Both the position numbers and the translations under genes were made by a program. From assembly GCF_030812855.1 (NCBI RefSeq), contig NZ_JAUSTK010000006.1, positions 124,001 through 188,000 on the forward strand: 64,000 nt of DNA. Direction: 5' to 3'. The notes under the pieces are model-generated. The model did not search any database. It worked only from the letters and a program-made list of their open reading frames with translations, and had not been told where the DNA came from. Origin of the DNA: Paenibacillus wynnii. Its GTDB lineage: Bacteria > Bacillota > Bacilli > Paenibacillales > Paenibacillaceae. Positions 53,485 through 60,766 of the stretch are shown piece after piece (position 1 is the stretch's first letter; every line of letters begins with the position of its first letter).

Positions 53485-54186
53485 TTAAGCTGTAGTTGTT
53501 TCTTCGCCTTGGTGAGCTTCTACAACAGCATCAGCCATTTTACCAGTCAACAATTTAACAGCGCGGATAGCGTCATCGTTACCTGGAATAACATAATCGA
53601 TTTCGTCTGGATCACAGTTAGTATCAACGATAGCTACGATAGGAATACCCAATTTGCGAGCTTCTGCAACAGCAATACGCTCTTTACGCGGATCAATGAT
53701 GAACAACGCGCTTGGCAAACCTCTCATGTTTTTGATACCGCCCAGGAATTTTTCAAGACGATCTTTCTCTTTGCGGAGAAGGATGACTTCTTTCTTAGGC
53801 AATACTGCGAAGGTACCGTCTTCTTCCCAAGCTTCCAATTTCTTCAGGCGATCAATACGCTTTTGAATCGTTTGGAAGTTAGTCAGGGTACCACCCAGCC
53901 AACGTTGGTTAATGAAGAACATACCCGAACGTTCAGCTTCTTCTTTTACGGAATCTTGTGCTTGTTTCTTTGTTCCTACGAATAGGATTGTGCCGTTGTC
54001 TGCAGCGACGCTTTTTACAAAGTTGTAAGCCTCTTCTACCTTCTTGACCGTTTTTTGCAGGTCAATGATGTAAATTCCGTTTCTTTCAGTGAAGATATAA
54101 CGATCCATTTTTGGGTTCCAACGACGAGTCTGGTGACCGAAGTGTACCCCAGCTTCTAGAAGCTGTTTCATAGATATTACTGCCAT
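53485..54186 (-). CDS. rpsB: 30S ribosomal protein S2
   Basis: A 233-residue S2: [43 protein letters not shown] and [21 protein letters not shown] are diagnostic. The ATG at 54186 follows AGGAGGTGTG. The in-frame extension to 54312 is only leader sequence. A strong promoter lies 130-160 bases upstream. Confidence 0.98.
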   Translation of the reverse strand: MAVISMKQLLEAGVHFGHQTRRWNPKMDRYIFTERNGIYIIDLQKTVKKVEEAYNFVKSVAADNGTILFVGTKKQAQDSVKEEAERSGMFFINQRWLGGTLTNFQTIQKRIDRLKKLEAWEEDGTFAVLPKKEVILLRKEKDRLEKFLGGIKNMRGLPSALFIIDPRKERIAVAEARKLGIPIVAIVDTNCDPDEIDYVIPGNDDAIRAVKLLTGKMADAVVEAHQGEETTTA

Positions 54187-54308
54187 CTTCACACACCTCC
54201 TAATATGGTTTTTTGTGTGTCTCCTCCGCCGCGCGTCATCTTTCAGCAAGACTTTCTTCAGAAGAAAGCACCTCTTGTCGAAATCAACCGGCGTGTGTTT
54301 TAACACCG
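54187..54308 (-). other. rpsB leader
   Basis: This is a leader of about 120 bases with a CTTTCTTC/GAAGAAAG hairpin near 54255 and a GC-rich stretch before the SD. Autoregulatory S2 leaders exist in several bacteria. Whether this is one cannot be told from sequence alone. Confidence 0.45.
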
Positions 54309-54314
54309 TCAATT

Positions 54315-54343
54315 ACTATATCACAATAAAAGAATGGATGCAA
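54315..54343 (-). promoter_or_regulatory. Sigma-A promoter of rpsB-tsf
   Basis: TTGCAT (54343-54338), a 17-base spacer with TGA at its end, and TATAGT (54320-54315), which also makes an extended -10. It fits a strong ribosomal promoter. Confidence 0.8.
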
Positions 54344-54463
54344 CGAATTGTTTCCATCATCAAGTAAAACACGGAAAAATTAAATAAATGTGTTCCTACT
54401 TTGGCTCAACACCAAAATCAGTGCTTGACAGGTGACGGGAAGGACAGAAAGCCGTTATATCCT

Positions 54464-54488
54464 AATAGAGGGATTTTCCCCCTCTATT
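54464..54488. repeat. Palindromic repeat copy 1
   Basis: A perfect 9-bp stem, AATAGAGGG with CCCTCTATT, and a 7-base loop ATTTTCC. Confidence 0.75.
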
Positions 54489-54516
54489 TCTGTGCCCGGC
54501 ACCCCGTTTGGGTAAT

Positions 54517-54540
54517 TTAGAAGGGATTTCGCCCGCTAAT
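54517..54540. repeat. Palindromic repeat copy 2
   Basis: TTAG-AA-GGG and CCC-G-CTAA arms around ATTTCG. It is an imperfect version of copy 1 with the same loop start ATTT. Confidence 0.65.
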
Positions 54541-54578
54541 TTTGAGGATATACCTCTTTGGGGCAGCATGGCTAAGGA

Positions 54579-54599
54579 TTAGAGGGATATTTTCCCTTT
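54579..54599. repeat. Palindromic repeat copy 3
   Basis: The left arm TTAGAGGG matches copy 1. The loop is ATATTTT. The right arm CCCTTTC is degenerate and pairs with one G-T. Confidence 0.55.
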
Positions 54600-54629
54600 C
54601 ATCTCAAAATAAAGTCGTTTCGGTCGGTA

Positions 54630-54652
54630 TTAGCGGGCATTTCCCCCTCTAA
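54630..54652. repeat. Palindromic repeat copy 4
   Basis: The left arm TTAGCGGG and right arm CCCTCTAA surround CATTTCC. It shares its right arm with copy 1 and its left-arm variant with the right arm of copy 2. Confidence 0.65.
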
Positions 54653-54801
54653 TTCGCCGAAGGACTGGTCCGCATCCCCGAATCGGCTACTGTAAGGCGT
54701 AATTCCCCAAACCCGGTGAGCATCAGGCGAAGTTAGATCGAAATCGTCCCCGGTACAGTGAAGCAAACGAAAAGTCTAGCACTGATTTTGAGAAAGAGCC
54801 C

Positions 54802-55452
54802 CTACTTTACCGTTATTAGCTTATCAATGATAGTATCAAGGCTTTCTTTCTTATCAAAAGTATAATTGCCATATTGTATAACTTTAGTGGCCCCACGTTT
54901 GTCGGCTGCACGTAAAAATTCTTTTTTATCTTGTATTACCCCGGTCTTCGACAAAAGGTCCGCGACTTCACTTAAGTTGATGCCATTAGGAATACGCACA
55001 GAAATAGCACTCTTGCCGAATGAATTAGATTCGACAGGAGCTATAGTAGATACAGGTATAGTACTCGTATCAGGCTGGATCACTTCTGACTGTTTCGGGC
55101 TTGAAGGTACTGAAGGAGCAACGGCATCATCAGGGCTGTTTGCAGCCTGTGGTTCCACTACTGGAGAAGGAGAGGGGGAATTCCCGACAGGTTTGTCAGA
55201 TTTTCTCGTTTCATTAGCCTTCTCAGTATCTTCGCCAGGTTCAACAACTTGTTCCTCAAGCGCCGCCCACTCTTCCTGTGTAAGAAGATTATCGGATTCC
55301 GCAATCACTTTTAAATTAAGTTTTGCAGCTTCCTTAATAACCTGCTCCTTGGTAGGTTGTGCTGTACCTGCTGTAATCATAAGCTGAAGCAAGATTGCGC
55401 CTGACAAGAGTCCAAAACCTAGACCAAGCATAAAGGAACGATTTTTGATCAC
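54802..55452 (-). CDS. Membrane-anchored protein with MltG-type LysM-like module
   Basis: A 216-residue protein with an N-terminal transmembrane or signal segment (about residues 8-28), an acidic then Pro/Ser/Thr-rich linker (about 65-145), and a C-terminal module of about 65 residues. The module reads VRIPNGINLSEVADLLSKTGVIQDKKEFLRAADKRG to NYTFDKKESLDTIIDKLI. This resembles the small LysM-like domain that precedes the catalytic domain of endolytic transglycosylase MltG (YceG). The catalytic domain is absent. The start is GTG at 55452 with AGGAGG, overlapping the upstream stop by four bases. It is last in the che-sigD operon. A wall-binding role is inference. Confidence 0.7.
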   Translation of the reverse strand: MIKNRSFMLGLGFGLLSGAILLQLMITAGTAQPTKEQVIKEAAKLNLKVIAESDNLLTQEEWAALEEQVVEPGEDTEKANETRKSDKPVGNSPSPSPVVEPQAANSPDDAVAPSVPSSPKQSEVIQPDTSTIPVSTIAPVESNSFGKSAISVRIPNGINLSEVADLLSKTGVIQDKKEFLRAADKRGATKVIQYGNYTFDKKESLDTIIDKLITVK

Positions 55453-56024
55453 GTCGATTCCTCCTGTTTGGCCAGTTGAAGAATAAGTTGGACCTCTCCC
55501 CGCTGAAGACCGGACAATTTGGCGATAGCATCAATTGACTTCCCCTGCTCATCAAGTTCAAATAATTTGGGATACCGCGTCTTAATGGAATTAATCGGCT
55601 CAGGCTGGACTTCAGGCTTAGCATTCTGAGAGGTAGGAAGATTCTCTTCTTTGGTTTCGAGCTTATTCTCTGCATTGTCCTTCTTTTGTGAAAAAGCCAG
55701 CTGAAGCATTCCCGTCTCACCAGCCGCCACTCGTGCTTCTATATGCGCGGATTTTTGCTGCTGCTCAGTTAACTGAGCCCTTAACTCGTTAAGTTGCTCC
55801 TGAAGAGCTGACTGATTCTCCAGAGACTGCTGCTTAATACCGCTTACCAACATAATCATCTCTTCATTCTCACGCTCGATATCCGCCACATACAGTTCAA
55901 GTGCTGCTTCTGTCTCTTTCAGACTCCGCTTCTCTGCAGTTCCTTCTCGGGAGCGAGCTGGCAACTTCAGTGCGTAAGCGATGGCAACTACGCCCAACAG
56001 CACAATATACACCCATGGTTGCAA
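55449..56024 (-). CDS. SwrB/YlxL-like membrane coiled-coil protein
   Basis: A 191-residue bitopic protein with a transmembrane helix at residues 4-20, a long Glu/Gln-rich coiled coil (about 35-105), an acidic/Pro linker, and a C-terminal helix-turn-helix-like segment (YPKLFELDEQGKSIDAIAKLSGLQRGEVQLILQLAKQ). Architecture and position (behind sigD, before rpsB) match B. subtilis SwrB (YlxL), which activates the flagellar type III export apparatus. Sequence similarity is limited to the layout and C-terminal end, so the assignment is probable. The start is TTG at 56024 with AAAGGAG 9 bases before. Confidence 0.7.
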   Translation of the reverse strand: MQPWVYIVLLGVVAIAYALKLPARSREGTAEKRSLKETEAALELYVADIERENEEMIMLVSGIKQQSLENQSALQEQLNELRAQLTEQQQKSAHIEARVAAGETGMLQLAFSQKKDNAENKLETKEENLPTSQNAKPEVQPEPINSIKTRYPKLFELDEQGKSIDAIAKLSGLQRGEVQLILQLAKQEEST

Positions 56025-56055
56025 GTGTCCAGTCTCCTTTGACTTACGTAATTTA

Positions 56056-56367
56056 TTAAAGAGTCAGGTCAATACTATGACCTTTGTAAGGGTGTTCTGC
56101 ATCACGATACTTAGTAGATTCATCCTTTTTACCCGGTGAAGAATTCCCACCGGAACCGTGATCATGCTGACCATCATCCCGAACAGAGGTTTCAGCAGTC
56201 TCGTCCACTCCGCTGCTTCGTTGAGTCAGTTCATGACTGCTCTTCACATTTTGTCCGGCCAACTGCTGCTGATTCAGCGATGGACGATGCTGAAGATCAT
56301 TCTGAAGCTTTCCCGCCTCGGTTGCACGGGGTACAGCGATTTGCAACTCCACCGGCTTTAGACTCAA
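56056..56367 (-). CDS. Small hydrophilic protein of unknown function
   Basis: A 103-residue protein that I do not recognise. It begins SLKPVELQIAVPRATEAGKLQNDLQHRPSLNQQQLA and ends in a charged, Gly/Ser/His-rich region with YRDAEHPYKGHSIDLTL. There is no membrane segment. The start is TTG at 56367, 6 bases behind AAGGGGA. It lies between fapA and the SwrB-like gene, so a motility-linked role is likely by position only. The pattern of a conserved-looking start and end with a variable middle is typical of small Paenibacillus operon members. Confidence 0.65.
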   Translation of the reverse strand: MSLKPVELQIAVPRATEAGKLQNDLQHRPSLNQQQLAGQNVKSSHELTQRSSGVDETAETSVRDDGQHDHGSGGNSSPGKKDESTKYRDAEHPYKGHSIDLTL

Positions 56368-56418
56368 GGCAATCCCCTTCTCGCAGTTAGTGGCCGGCTG
56401 CTGCAGCTGCCCACCTAA

Positions 56419-57828
56419 TTATATATACGGTATTATACTTATATCTCCATCGTTATAAGTAAAGATAACTCTTTCCGTTGGATCTTTAATAAATCTAGTA
56501 TATCTGCCTATCACTATTTTTGAGCCGCCATAAATAGTCTTGATTACTTCTACCTTGGCTTTCCCTGTATCTTCAAGCATTCTTTCAATTTCAAGTATGC
56601 GGGTTTTAATGGCTGTTTCTTCTCGTGCATGGGACTGTTTAGTAGCATTAAGCTTTACTCGCAGTGCCATTTTATCAGGAGAAAGTTGACCGTTATTAGC
56701 TAGTTGATTTAATAGATAGAGAGCTTTGGCTGTTTTATCTGTATTCTCAAGTAATAGTCGCAATTGATGCCGAAGATCATTGATTTCATTCCTCATTTCA
56801 GGAAGAACACCAACTTCAATAGCAGTTGTTGTCGACATCGTATTGCCAATGGTTCGTGCTACGACTTTATCCCCGGCCTGTATGATACCGCCGACTATCA
56901 ATCCCTTCGTACCGTTACATAATACATCACGGCCAGCACGAATGTTGGAATGCATAATGCTTTGGGACACAATTACATCATCACCGGCCATAACATTTCC
57001 TTCCTGAATAAAGGAAACTTTTACATTACCCTTAGCACTTACGTGACCTTTGTTGTACCCGATAATGCCGCCTGTAATCTCAATGGATCCTCCGGCAATC
57101 AACTCTGCCCCTTCTACGCCACCAACAACCCGAATATCTCCATCCGATTTCACTGTAAATCCGGTGAGAACGTTACCCCGAACAACAACTGTACCTACAA
57201 AATCAATATTGCCAACGCTGTAATCAACATCCCCGTTAATCTCATAAATAGGGAATACATTAATCTTTCCCTTTTCCGTTATCGTGATAAGTCCATCTAT
57301 AGCCGCGTATAAAGAGGTTTGATTATTATCTACCAGTACATTTTTACCGATTTTAAAATGGGCTTCTTTACCCACTCTGCTCGGTATTTCCTCACCCGTC
57401 ACCGTTTTCCCTGGCGTTCCTGGCTGAGGAGGAATATTTTTTGCTATTAATTGACCTTTGCGAACATTACTCAGCCTGATTAAGTCCTTATAATCGACCT
57501 TGCCATCCGCTTTCTCCAGGGGTTTCCGGTCTACTTCCTCTTCCAGAGAAACAGCCATAACCACTTCTCCATCGGTTCCCTGAATAGACGTATCACCGAC
57601 GGCAATAGATACTTTATTGAAAAAATACTCCTCTGGATGGCTGGCAAGACGTTCAATAATGTTACGTTGTATGCCGTAGCGAATGTTATGGCTATTCAAA
57701 AATGCTTCAATATCTTCAACAGTACATGAAAAATTCTCGTCCTTTTTGGAAAACTGAAGATACGCAATCCCTTTATCATCTGAAAATGTAATGTTCAAAT
57801 AGTGATTCAACGCATATTGGCCAATCAT
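56419..57828 (-). CDS. fapA: FapA/DUF342 family polymer-forming protein
   Basis: A 469-residue protein of the FapA (DUF342) family. It has an N-terminal domain (about 1-80), a middle beta domain with YKDLIRLSNVRKGQLIAKNIPPQPGTPGKTVTGEEIP, and a right-handed beta-helix of short repeats (about 170-320, with GDVDYSVGNIDFVGTVVVRGNV and GGSIEITGGIIGYNKGHVSAKGNVKV). A C-terminal coiled coil and small beta domain follow. In Vibrio FapA affects flagellar assembly and polarity. The position behind sigD fits a motility link. The ATG at 57828 has AAGGGGGG before it. The molecular role in Firmicutes is unknown. Confidence 0.88.
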   Translation of the reverse strand: MIGQYALNHYLNITFSDDKGIAYLQFSKKDENFSCTVEDIEAFLNSHNIRYGIQRNIIERLASHPEEYFFNKVSIAVGDTSIQGTDGEVVMAVSLEEEVDRKPLEKADGKVDYKDLIRLSNVRKGQLIAKNIPPQPGTPGKTVTGEEIPSRVGKEAHFKIGKNVLVDNNQTSLYAAIDGLITITEKGKINVFPIYEINGDVDYSVGNIDFVGTVVVRGNVLTGFTVKSDGDIRVVGGVEGAELIAGGSIEITGGIIGYNKGHVSAKGNVKVSFIQEGNVMAGDDVIVSQSIMHSNIRAGRDVLCNGTKGLIVGGIIQAGDKVVARTIGNTMSTTTAIEVGVLPEMRNEINDLRHQLRLLLENTDKTAKALYLLNQLANNGQLSPDKMALRVKLNATKQSHAREETAIKTRILEIERMLEDTGKAKVEVIKTIYGGSKIVIGRYTRFIKDPTERVIFTYNDGDISIIPYI

Positions 57829-57857
57829 TTTTGGTCCCCCCTTCGCTAGCATCTTTG

Positions 57858-58646
57858 TCAATCGTTTTGCATCAAAAGATCACGATTTTTCTCAAGCGTA
57901 CCTTTTAGACGTAAAATAGCTTTGGAATGAAGCTGAGAAATGCGTGAGGGTGATAATGACATAACCTCGGCAATCTCGCTTAATGACAAATCTTCATAAT
58001 ATAAAAGGGACACTACGGTCCGTTCTTTCACCGTTAATTTCTCAATTCCTTTGGTGAGCGTCTCTCGTAAATAAAACTCATTAACCTTAATATCGGGATT
58101 TTTTGCTTTATCATCTACCAATAAAGACATTCGAGTCTCTGATTCTTCTTCACGAATTGGATCTTCCAATGAACACAGAGACATTACTGCAACATCTTGC
58201 AGCATTGTTTGAAATTCTTGTTCGCTGATATTCAAGTATTTGCTCATTTCTTCGTCACTAACGGATCTTAAATATTTCTGCTCAAGCTGCTGATAAGCAT
58301 CTTCAATCCTCTTAGCTTTTTCTCTTACCGAACGGGGAACCCAATCACTTTGGCGCAAGGAATCCAGGATAGCTCCCCTCACACGCCAGGAGGCATAGGT
58401 CTGAAATTGAAGACCCCTTTTATAATCAAACTTCTCTATTGCATCTATCAGACCCATGACACCATTGCTGGCTAAATCATCTTTAGACACATTTTTCGGT
58501 AACCCAACCGCAAGGCGGCTCGATACATAATCTACAATATGAAGATAACTCTCAATCAGCTTTTTTTTGGCTTCTGGATTACCGTGTTCTTTCCACTCTA
58601 CCCATAACCCGTCAGTTTCCAATTGAGAAGCTCTACGCTCGTTCAA
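57858..58646 (-). CDS. sigD: RNA polymerase sigma factor SigD (FliA/WhiG type)
   Basis: A 262-residue flagellar sigma factor. Region 2 reads IVDYVSSRLAVGLPKNVSKDDLASNGVMGLIDAIEKFDYKRGLQFQTYASWRVRGAILDSLR. Region 3 follows. Region 4 is LTVKERTVVSLLYYEDLSLSEIAEVMSLSPSRISQLHSKAILRLK. It directs late flagellin, motility and autolysin genes. Length is close to B. subtilis SigD (254). The start is TTG at 58646 with GGGAGGTGA before it. It follows cheD and a small membrane protein. No flgM anti-sigma gene is in view. Confidence 0.97.
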   Translation of the reverse strand: MNERRASQLETDGLWVEWKEHGNPEAKKKLIESYLHIVDYVSSRLAVGLPKNVSKDDLASNGVMGLIDAIEKFDYKRGLQFQTYASWRVRGAILDSLRQSDWVPRSVREKAKRIEDAYQQLEQKYLRSVSDEEMSKYLNISEQEFQTMLQDVAVMSLCSLEDPIREEESETRMSLLVDDKAKNPDIKVNEFYLRETLTKGIEKLTVKERTVVSLLYYEDLSLSEIAEVMSLSPSRISQLHSKAILRLKGTLEKNRDLLMQND

Positions 58647-58737
58647 TAGCTTTCACCTCCCAAAGTATATTCAGCGGACTTGTGTGACGAAACCCCACCT
58701 TCATTCAGGCAATATCAGTTTCGCCACAGCACACGCT

Positions 58738-59157
58738 TTATTCTTCTTTCAGGTGACGAACGGCCTTGGCCAATTCTTCAGGATCTTTTAATGATACCAG
58801 TTTTGGGGGCTGCAGCGGTTTAAATCCAAGCTCACTACCGCTTCCCTGGCCCGGCTGTGGCTTCAACAAGTTCTTGAGTTCTTCATCCTCATCTGGAGTA
58901 CTAATATCCAGTGTGCTTCCTAAAGCTTCGCTATTCTCTTCCAAAGAAGACTGCGAGTCATTTGGATCCAATGATTCTTTAAAGATAAAACCCAATACCC
59001 ATCTCAGGACAAATGCAAGCATAAACCAGAGGATAAATCCAAAAAACCCGCGTATTAAACTAGTCATCAGCAAATTATTCCCCAAAGTAACAAGGAAGGT
59101 TAATACAAAACCTATTAACCCAAACAACACATTTAATAGAATGTTTCCGATCATCAT
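58738..59157 (-). CDS. Membrane protein of unknown function between cheD and sigD
   Basis: A 139-residue protein with two transmembrane helices (about residues 3-25 and 32-60), then an acidic, Ser-rich cytoplasmic stretch and a C-terminal segment, KPLQPPKLVSLKDPEELAKAVRHLKEE. I do not recognise a named family. The ATG shares one base with the cheD stop (TAATG), with AAGGAA upstream, so it is translated with the chemotaxis genes. B. subtilis has no gene here. A role in motility control or membrane placement of a partner is inference from context. Confidence 0.7.
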   Translation of the reverse strand: MMIGNILLNVLFGLIGFVLTFLVTLGNNLLMTSLIRGFFGFILWFMLAFVLRWVLGFIFKESLDPNDSQSSLEENSEALGSTLDISTPDEDEELKNLLKPQPGQGSGSELGFKPLQPPKLVSLKDPEELAKAVRHLKEE

Positions 59158-59654
59158 TATATTTCCTTAGAGCCTTTTTGCACACTTCGGATAAACAAAA
59201 CTCCGGTATTGCAGGCAATTTCTATTGTACGACCATAACTTCCGCCCGTATCCTCTGCAATAAGCGGAATATTGAGCGTTTCGAGCGCAAGCTTGCAGGC
59301 TTCTACATTACGAGGGCCAATTCTCATGGTATCATTACCTCCTGCGAAAGCAAACATCTGGGATCCACCAGCCATTTTAGCAACAATCCTGCTTCTGATC
59401 GCTCCCAATTCTATTAATCGTGATAGAAGCTCCGGCACAGCCGTATCTGCAAATTTCGCTATATTTAATTGGCCATCCCTGGCAATATCGGAGGAAGGCA
59501 GCATGACATGAGCCATACCGCCGAGCTTCTTCCCAGGATCATAGAGGGTCAAACCAACACAAGAGCCAAGGCCGGTTGTCCGGATCAAACTGTCTTGACT
59601 ACCTACATTGAGATCTGCCATACCAACCTTGATGATACTTTGTTCTTCAATCAT
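59157..59654 (-). CDS. cheD: Chemoreceptor glutamine deamidase CheD
   Basis: A 165-residue deamidase that activates chemoreceptors and binds CheC. The catalytic Cys is C32 in TTGLGSCVGLTLYD, and the His lies in GGMAHVMLP. MADLNVGSQ at the N-terminus and AGGSQMF and GPRNVEA follow the family. I chose the ATG at 59654, which aligns with B. subtilis CheD (166 residues). It overlaps cheC by eight bases; a 37-residue longer version has no support. Confidence 0.95.
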   Translation of the reverse strand: MIEEQSIIKVGMADLNVGSQDSLIRTTGLGSCVGLTLYDPGKKLGGMAHVMLPSSDIARDGQLNIAKFADTAVPELLSRLIELGAIRSRIVAKMAGGSQMFAFAGGNDTMRIGPRNVEACKLALETLNIPLIAEDTGGSYGRTIEIACNTGVLFIRSVQKGSKEI

Positions 59655-60273
59655 CTTCGAAGGGAACTCCCAATGATTTAAAGATTTTCGGGAATGACTC
59701 CGGGTCTGGAATGAGGAAGAATTGACCTTCAATTTCATTATTCCCCTCAAGGAAAGTTGTATCAATCAGTAGGGCGTTATCTCCCATTTGACCGAACTGC
59801 AACAGTCCATAACCCAAAATCGCCCCTGCCATATCCATTGCCAGCGCCGGAACCGTAGGATACATAGAAAGTGAAGTAAAATCAGCCAAAGAAGATAAAT
59901 AAGAGCCTGCTAAAATATTCCCGATTTCGTTCAGGGCAGAAAGCTCCATTTCACTTAATTCATCGCCCCCAGAAATTTCAATGCCTGCAATACGACTTAA
60001 TAAGCTAGTAGCGGCTTCCGGAGACAGAATGAAAAATAAATTACCTGGGGCTTCACCTTCGACCCGTAAGAATACTGCGTATACCAGCTTCTCCGCACCG
60101 CCGACTTTTTCGGTGATTTCTTCAAAACTCAAAAGCTGCACTTTGGGAACAGCCATATCTATGGGCTTATTCAAGAGCTGGGATAACGCTGTAGCAGCGT
60201 TCCCGGCTCCAATATTACCAACTTCCTTTAGAACGTCCATTTTAAAATCTTTAAAATGTTTGAAAAGTTCCAT
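59647..60273 (-). CDS. cheC: CheY-P phosphatase CheC
   Basis: A 208-residue member of the CheC/CheX/FliY family. Both active-site motifs D/S-x3-E-x2-N are intact: D13-E17-N20 (DVLKEVGN) and S112-E116-N119 (SALNEIGN). It should dephosphorylate CheY-P, stimulated by CheD, which gives the adaptation loop known in B. subtilis. The ATG follows AGAGGA and is two bases behind cheW. Confidence 0.96.
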   Translation of the reverse strand: MELFKHFKDFKMDVLKEVGNIGAGNAATALSQLLNKPIDMAVPKVQLLSFEEITEKVGGAEKLVYAVFLRVEGEAPGNLFFILSPEAATSLLSRIAGIEISGGDELSEMELSALNEIGNILAGSYLSSLADFTSLSMYPTVPALAMDMAGAILGYGLLQFGQMGDNALLIDTTFLEGNNEIEGQFFLIPDPESFPKIFKSLGVPFEDD

Positions 60274-60276
60274 AGA

Positions 60277-60738
60277 CTATTCCTCTATGCTTTCCAACTG
60301 AACAATTTCACTCTTATTAAGCACCTCAGACAGGTTTAACATAATTAGCAAACGATCTTCGCCGATTTTGGCCACTCCATCCAAATATTTAGCTTTTATT
60401 CCGCCGATCACATCTGGAGGAGTATCGATTGAATCCTTGTTCAAATCAATAACATCATTGGCCGAATCAACTATGAATCCTACTTCAATATCATTAACCG
60501 ATACAATAATAATACGGGTCTGATCCGTGTGCTCTGCCTCTTCAATACCGAAACGACCACGCAGATCGATAACAGGAATAACAACACCTCGTAAATTAAT
60601 AACACCTTTTATAAAAGAGTAAGTTTTAGGAACACGTGTAATCGGCATCATACGCTCAATGGTTTGTACCTTTTCTACTTCAATGCCATATTCCTCAGTA
60701 CCTAATTTGAACACTATAACTTTAATATCTTCAGCCAT
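60277..60738 (-). CDS. cheW: Chemotaxis coupling protein CheW
   Basis: A 153-residue SH3-like adaptor between receptors and CheA (KVIVFKLGTEEYGIEVEKVQTIERM, ITRVPKTYSFIKGVINLRGVVIPVIDLRGRFG). It is full length. The ATG has AGGGAGGT upstream. It is 28 bases behind cheA. Confidence 0.97.
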   Translation of the reverse strand: MAEDIKVIVFKLGTEEYGIEVEKVQTIERMMPITRVPKTYSFIKGVINLRGVVIPVIDLRGRFGIEEAEHTDQTRIIIVSVNDIEVGFIVDSANDVIDLNKDSIDTPPDVIGGIKAKYLDGVAKIGEDRLLIMLNLSEVLNKSEIVQLESIEE

Positions 60739-60766
60739 GGAATGAACCTCCCTGTTCTATCCTAAG

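Larger units (their letters stand above)
54344..54801. other. Gene-free island between rpsB promoter and the che operon end
   Basis: These 458 bases hold four copies of a short palindromic repeat (54464-54652) flanked by unique-looking sequence. I see no coding signal, tRNA or clear terminator for the gene ending at 54802. Both flanking genes read on the minus strand. Confidence 0.6.

Noticed and set aside
54187..54312. N-terminal extension of S2 by 42 residues
   Set aside because: The added residues come from the leader, lie ahead of the perfect SD at 54186, and start at the promoter.
54464..54652. CRISPR array
   Set aside because: The repeats are palindromic, of unequal sequence and only four, with irregular spacing. 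No cas genes are near.
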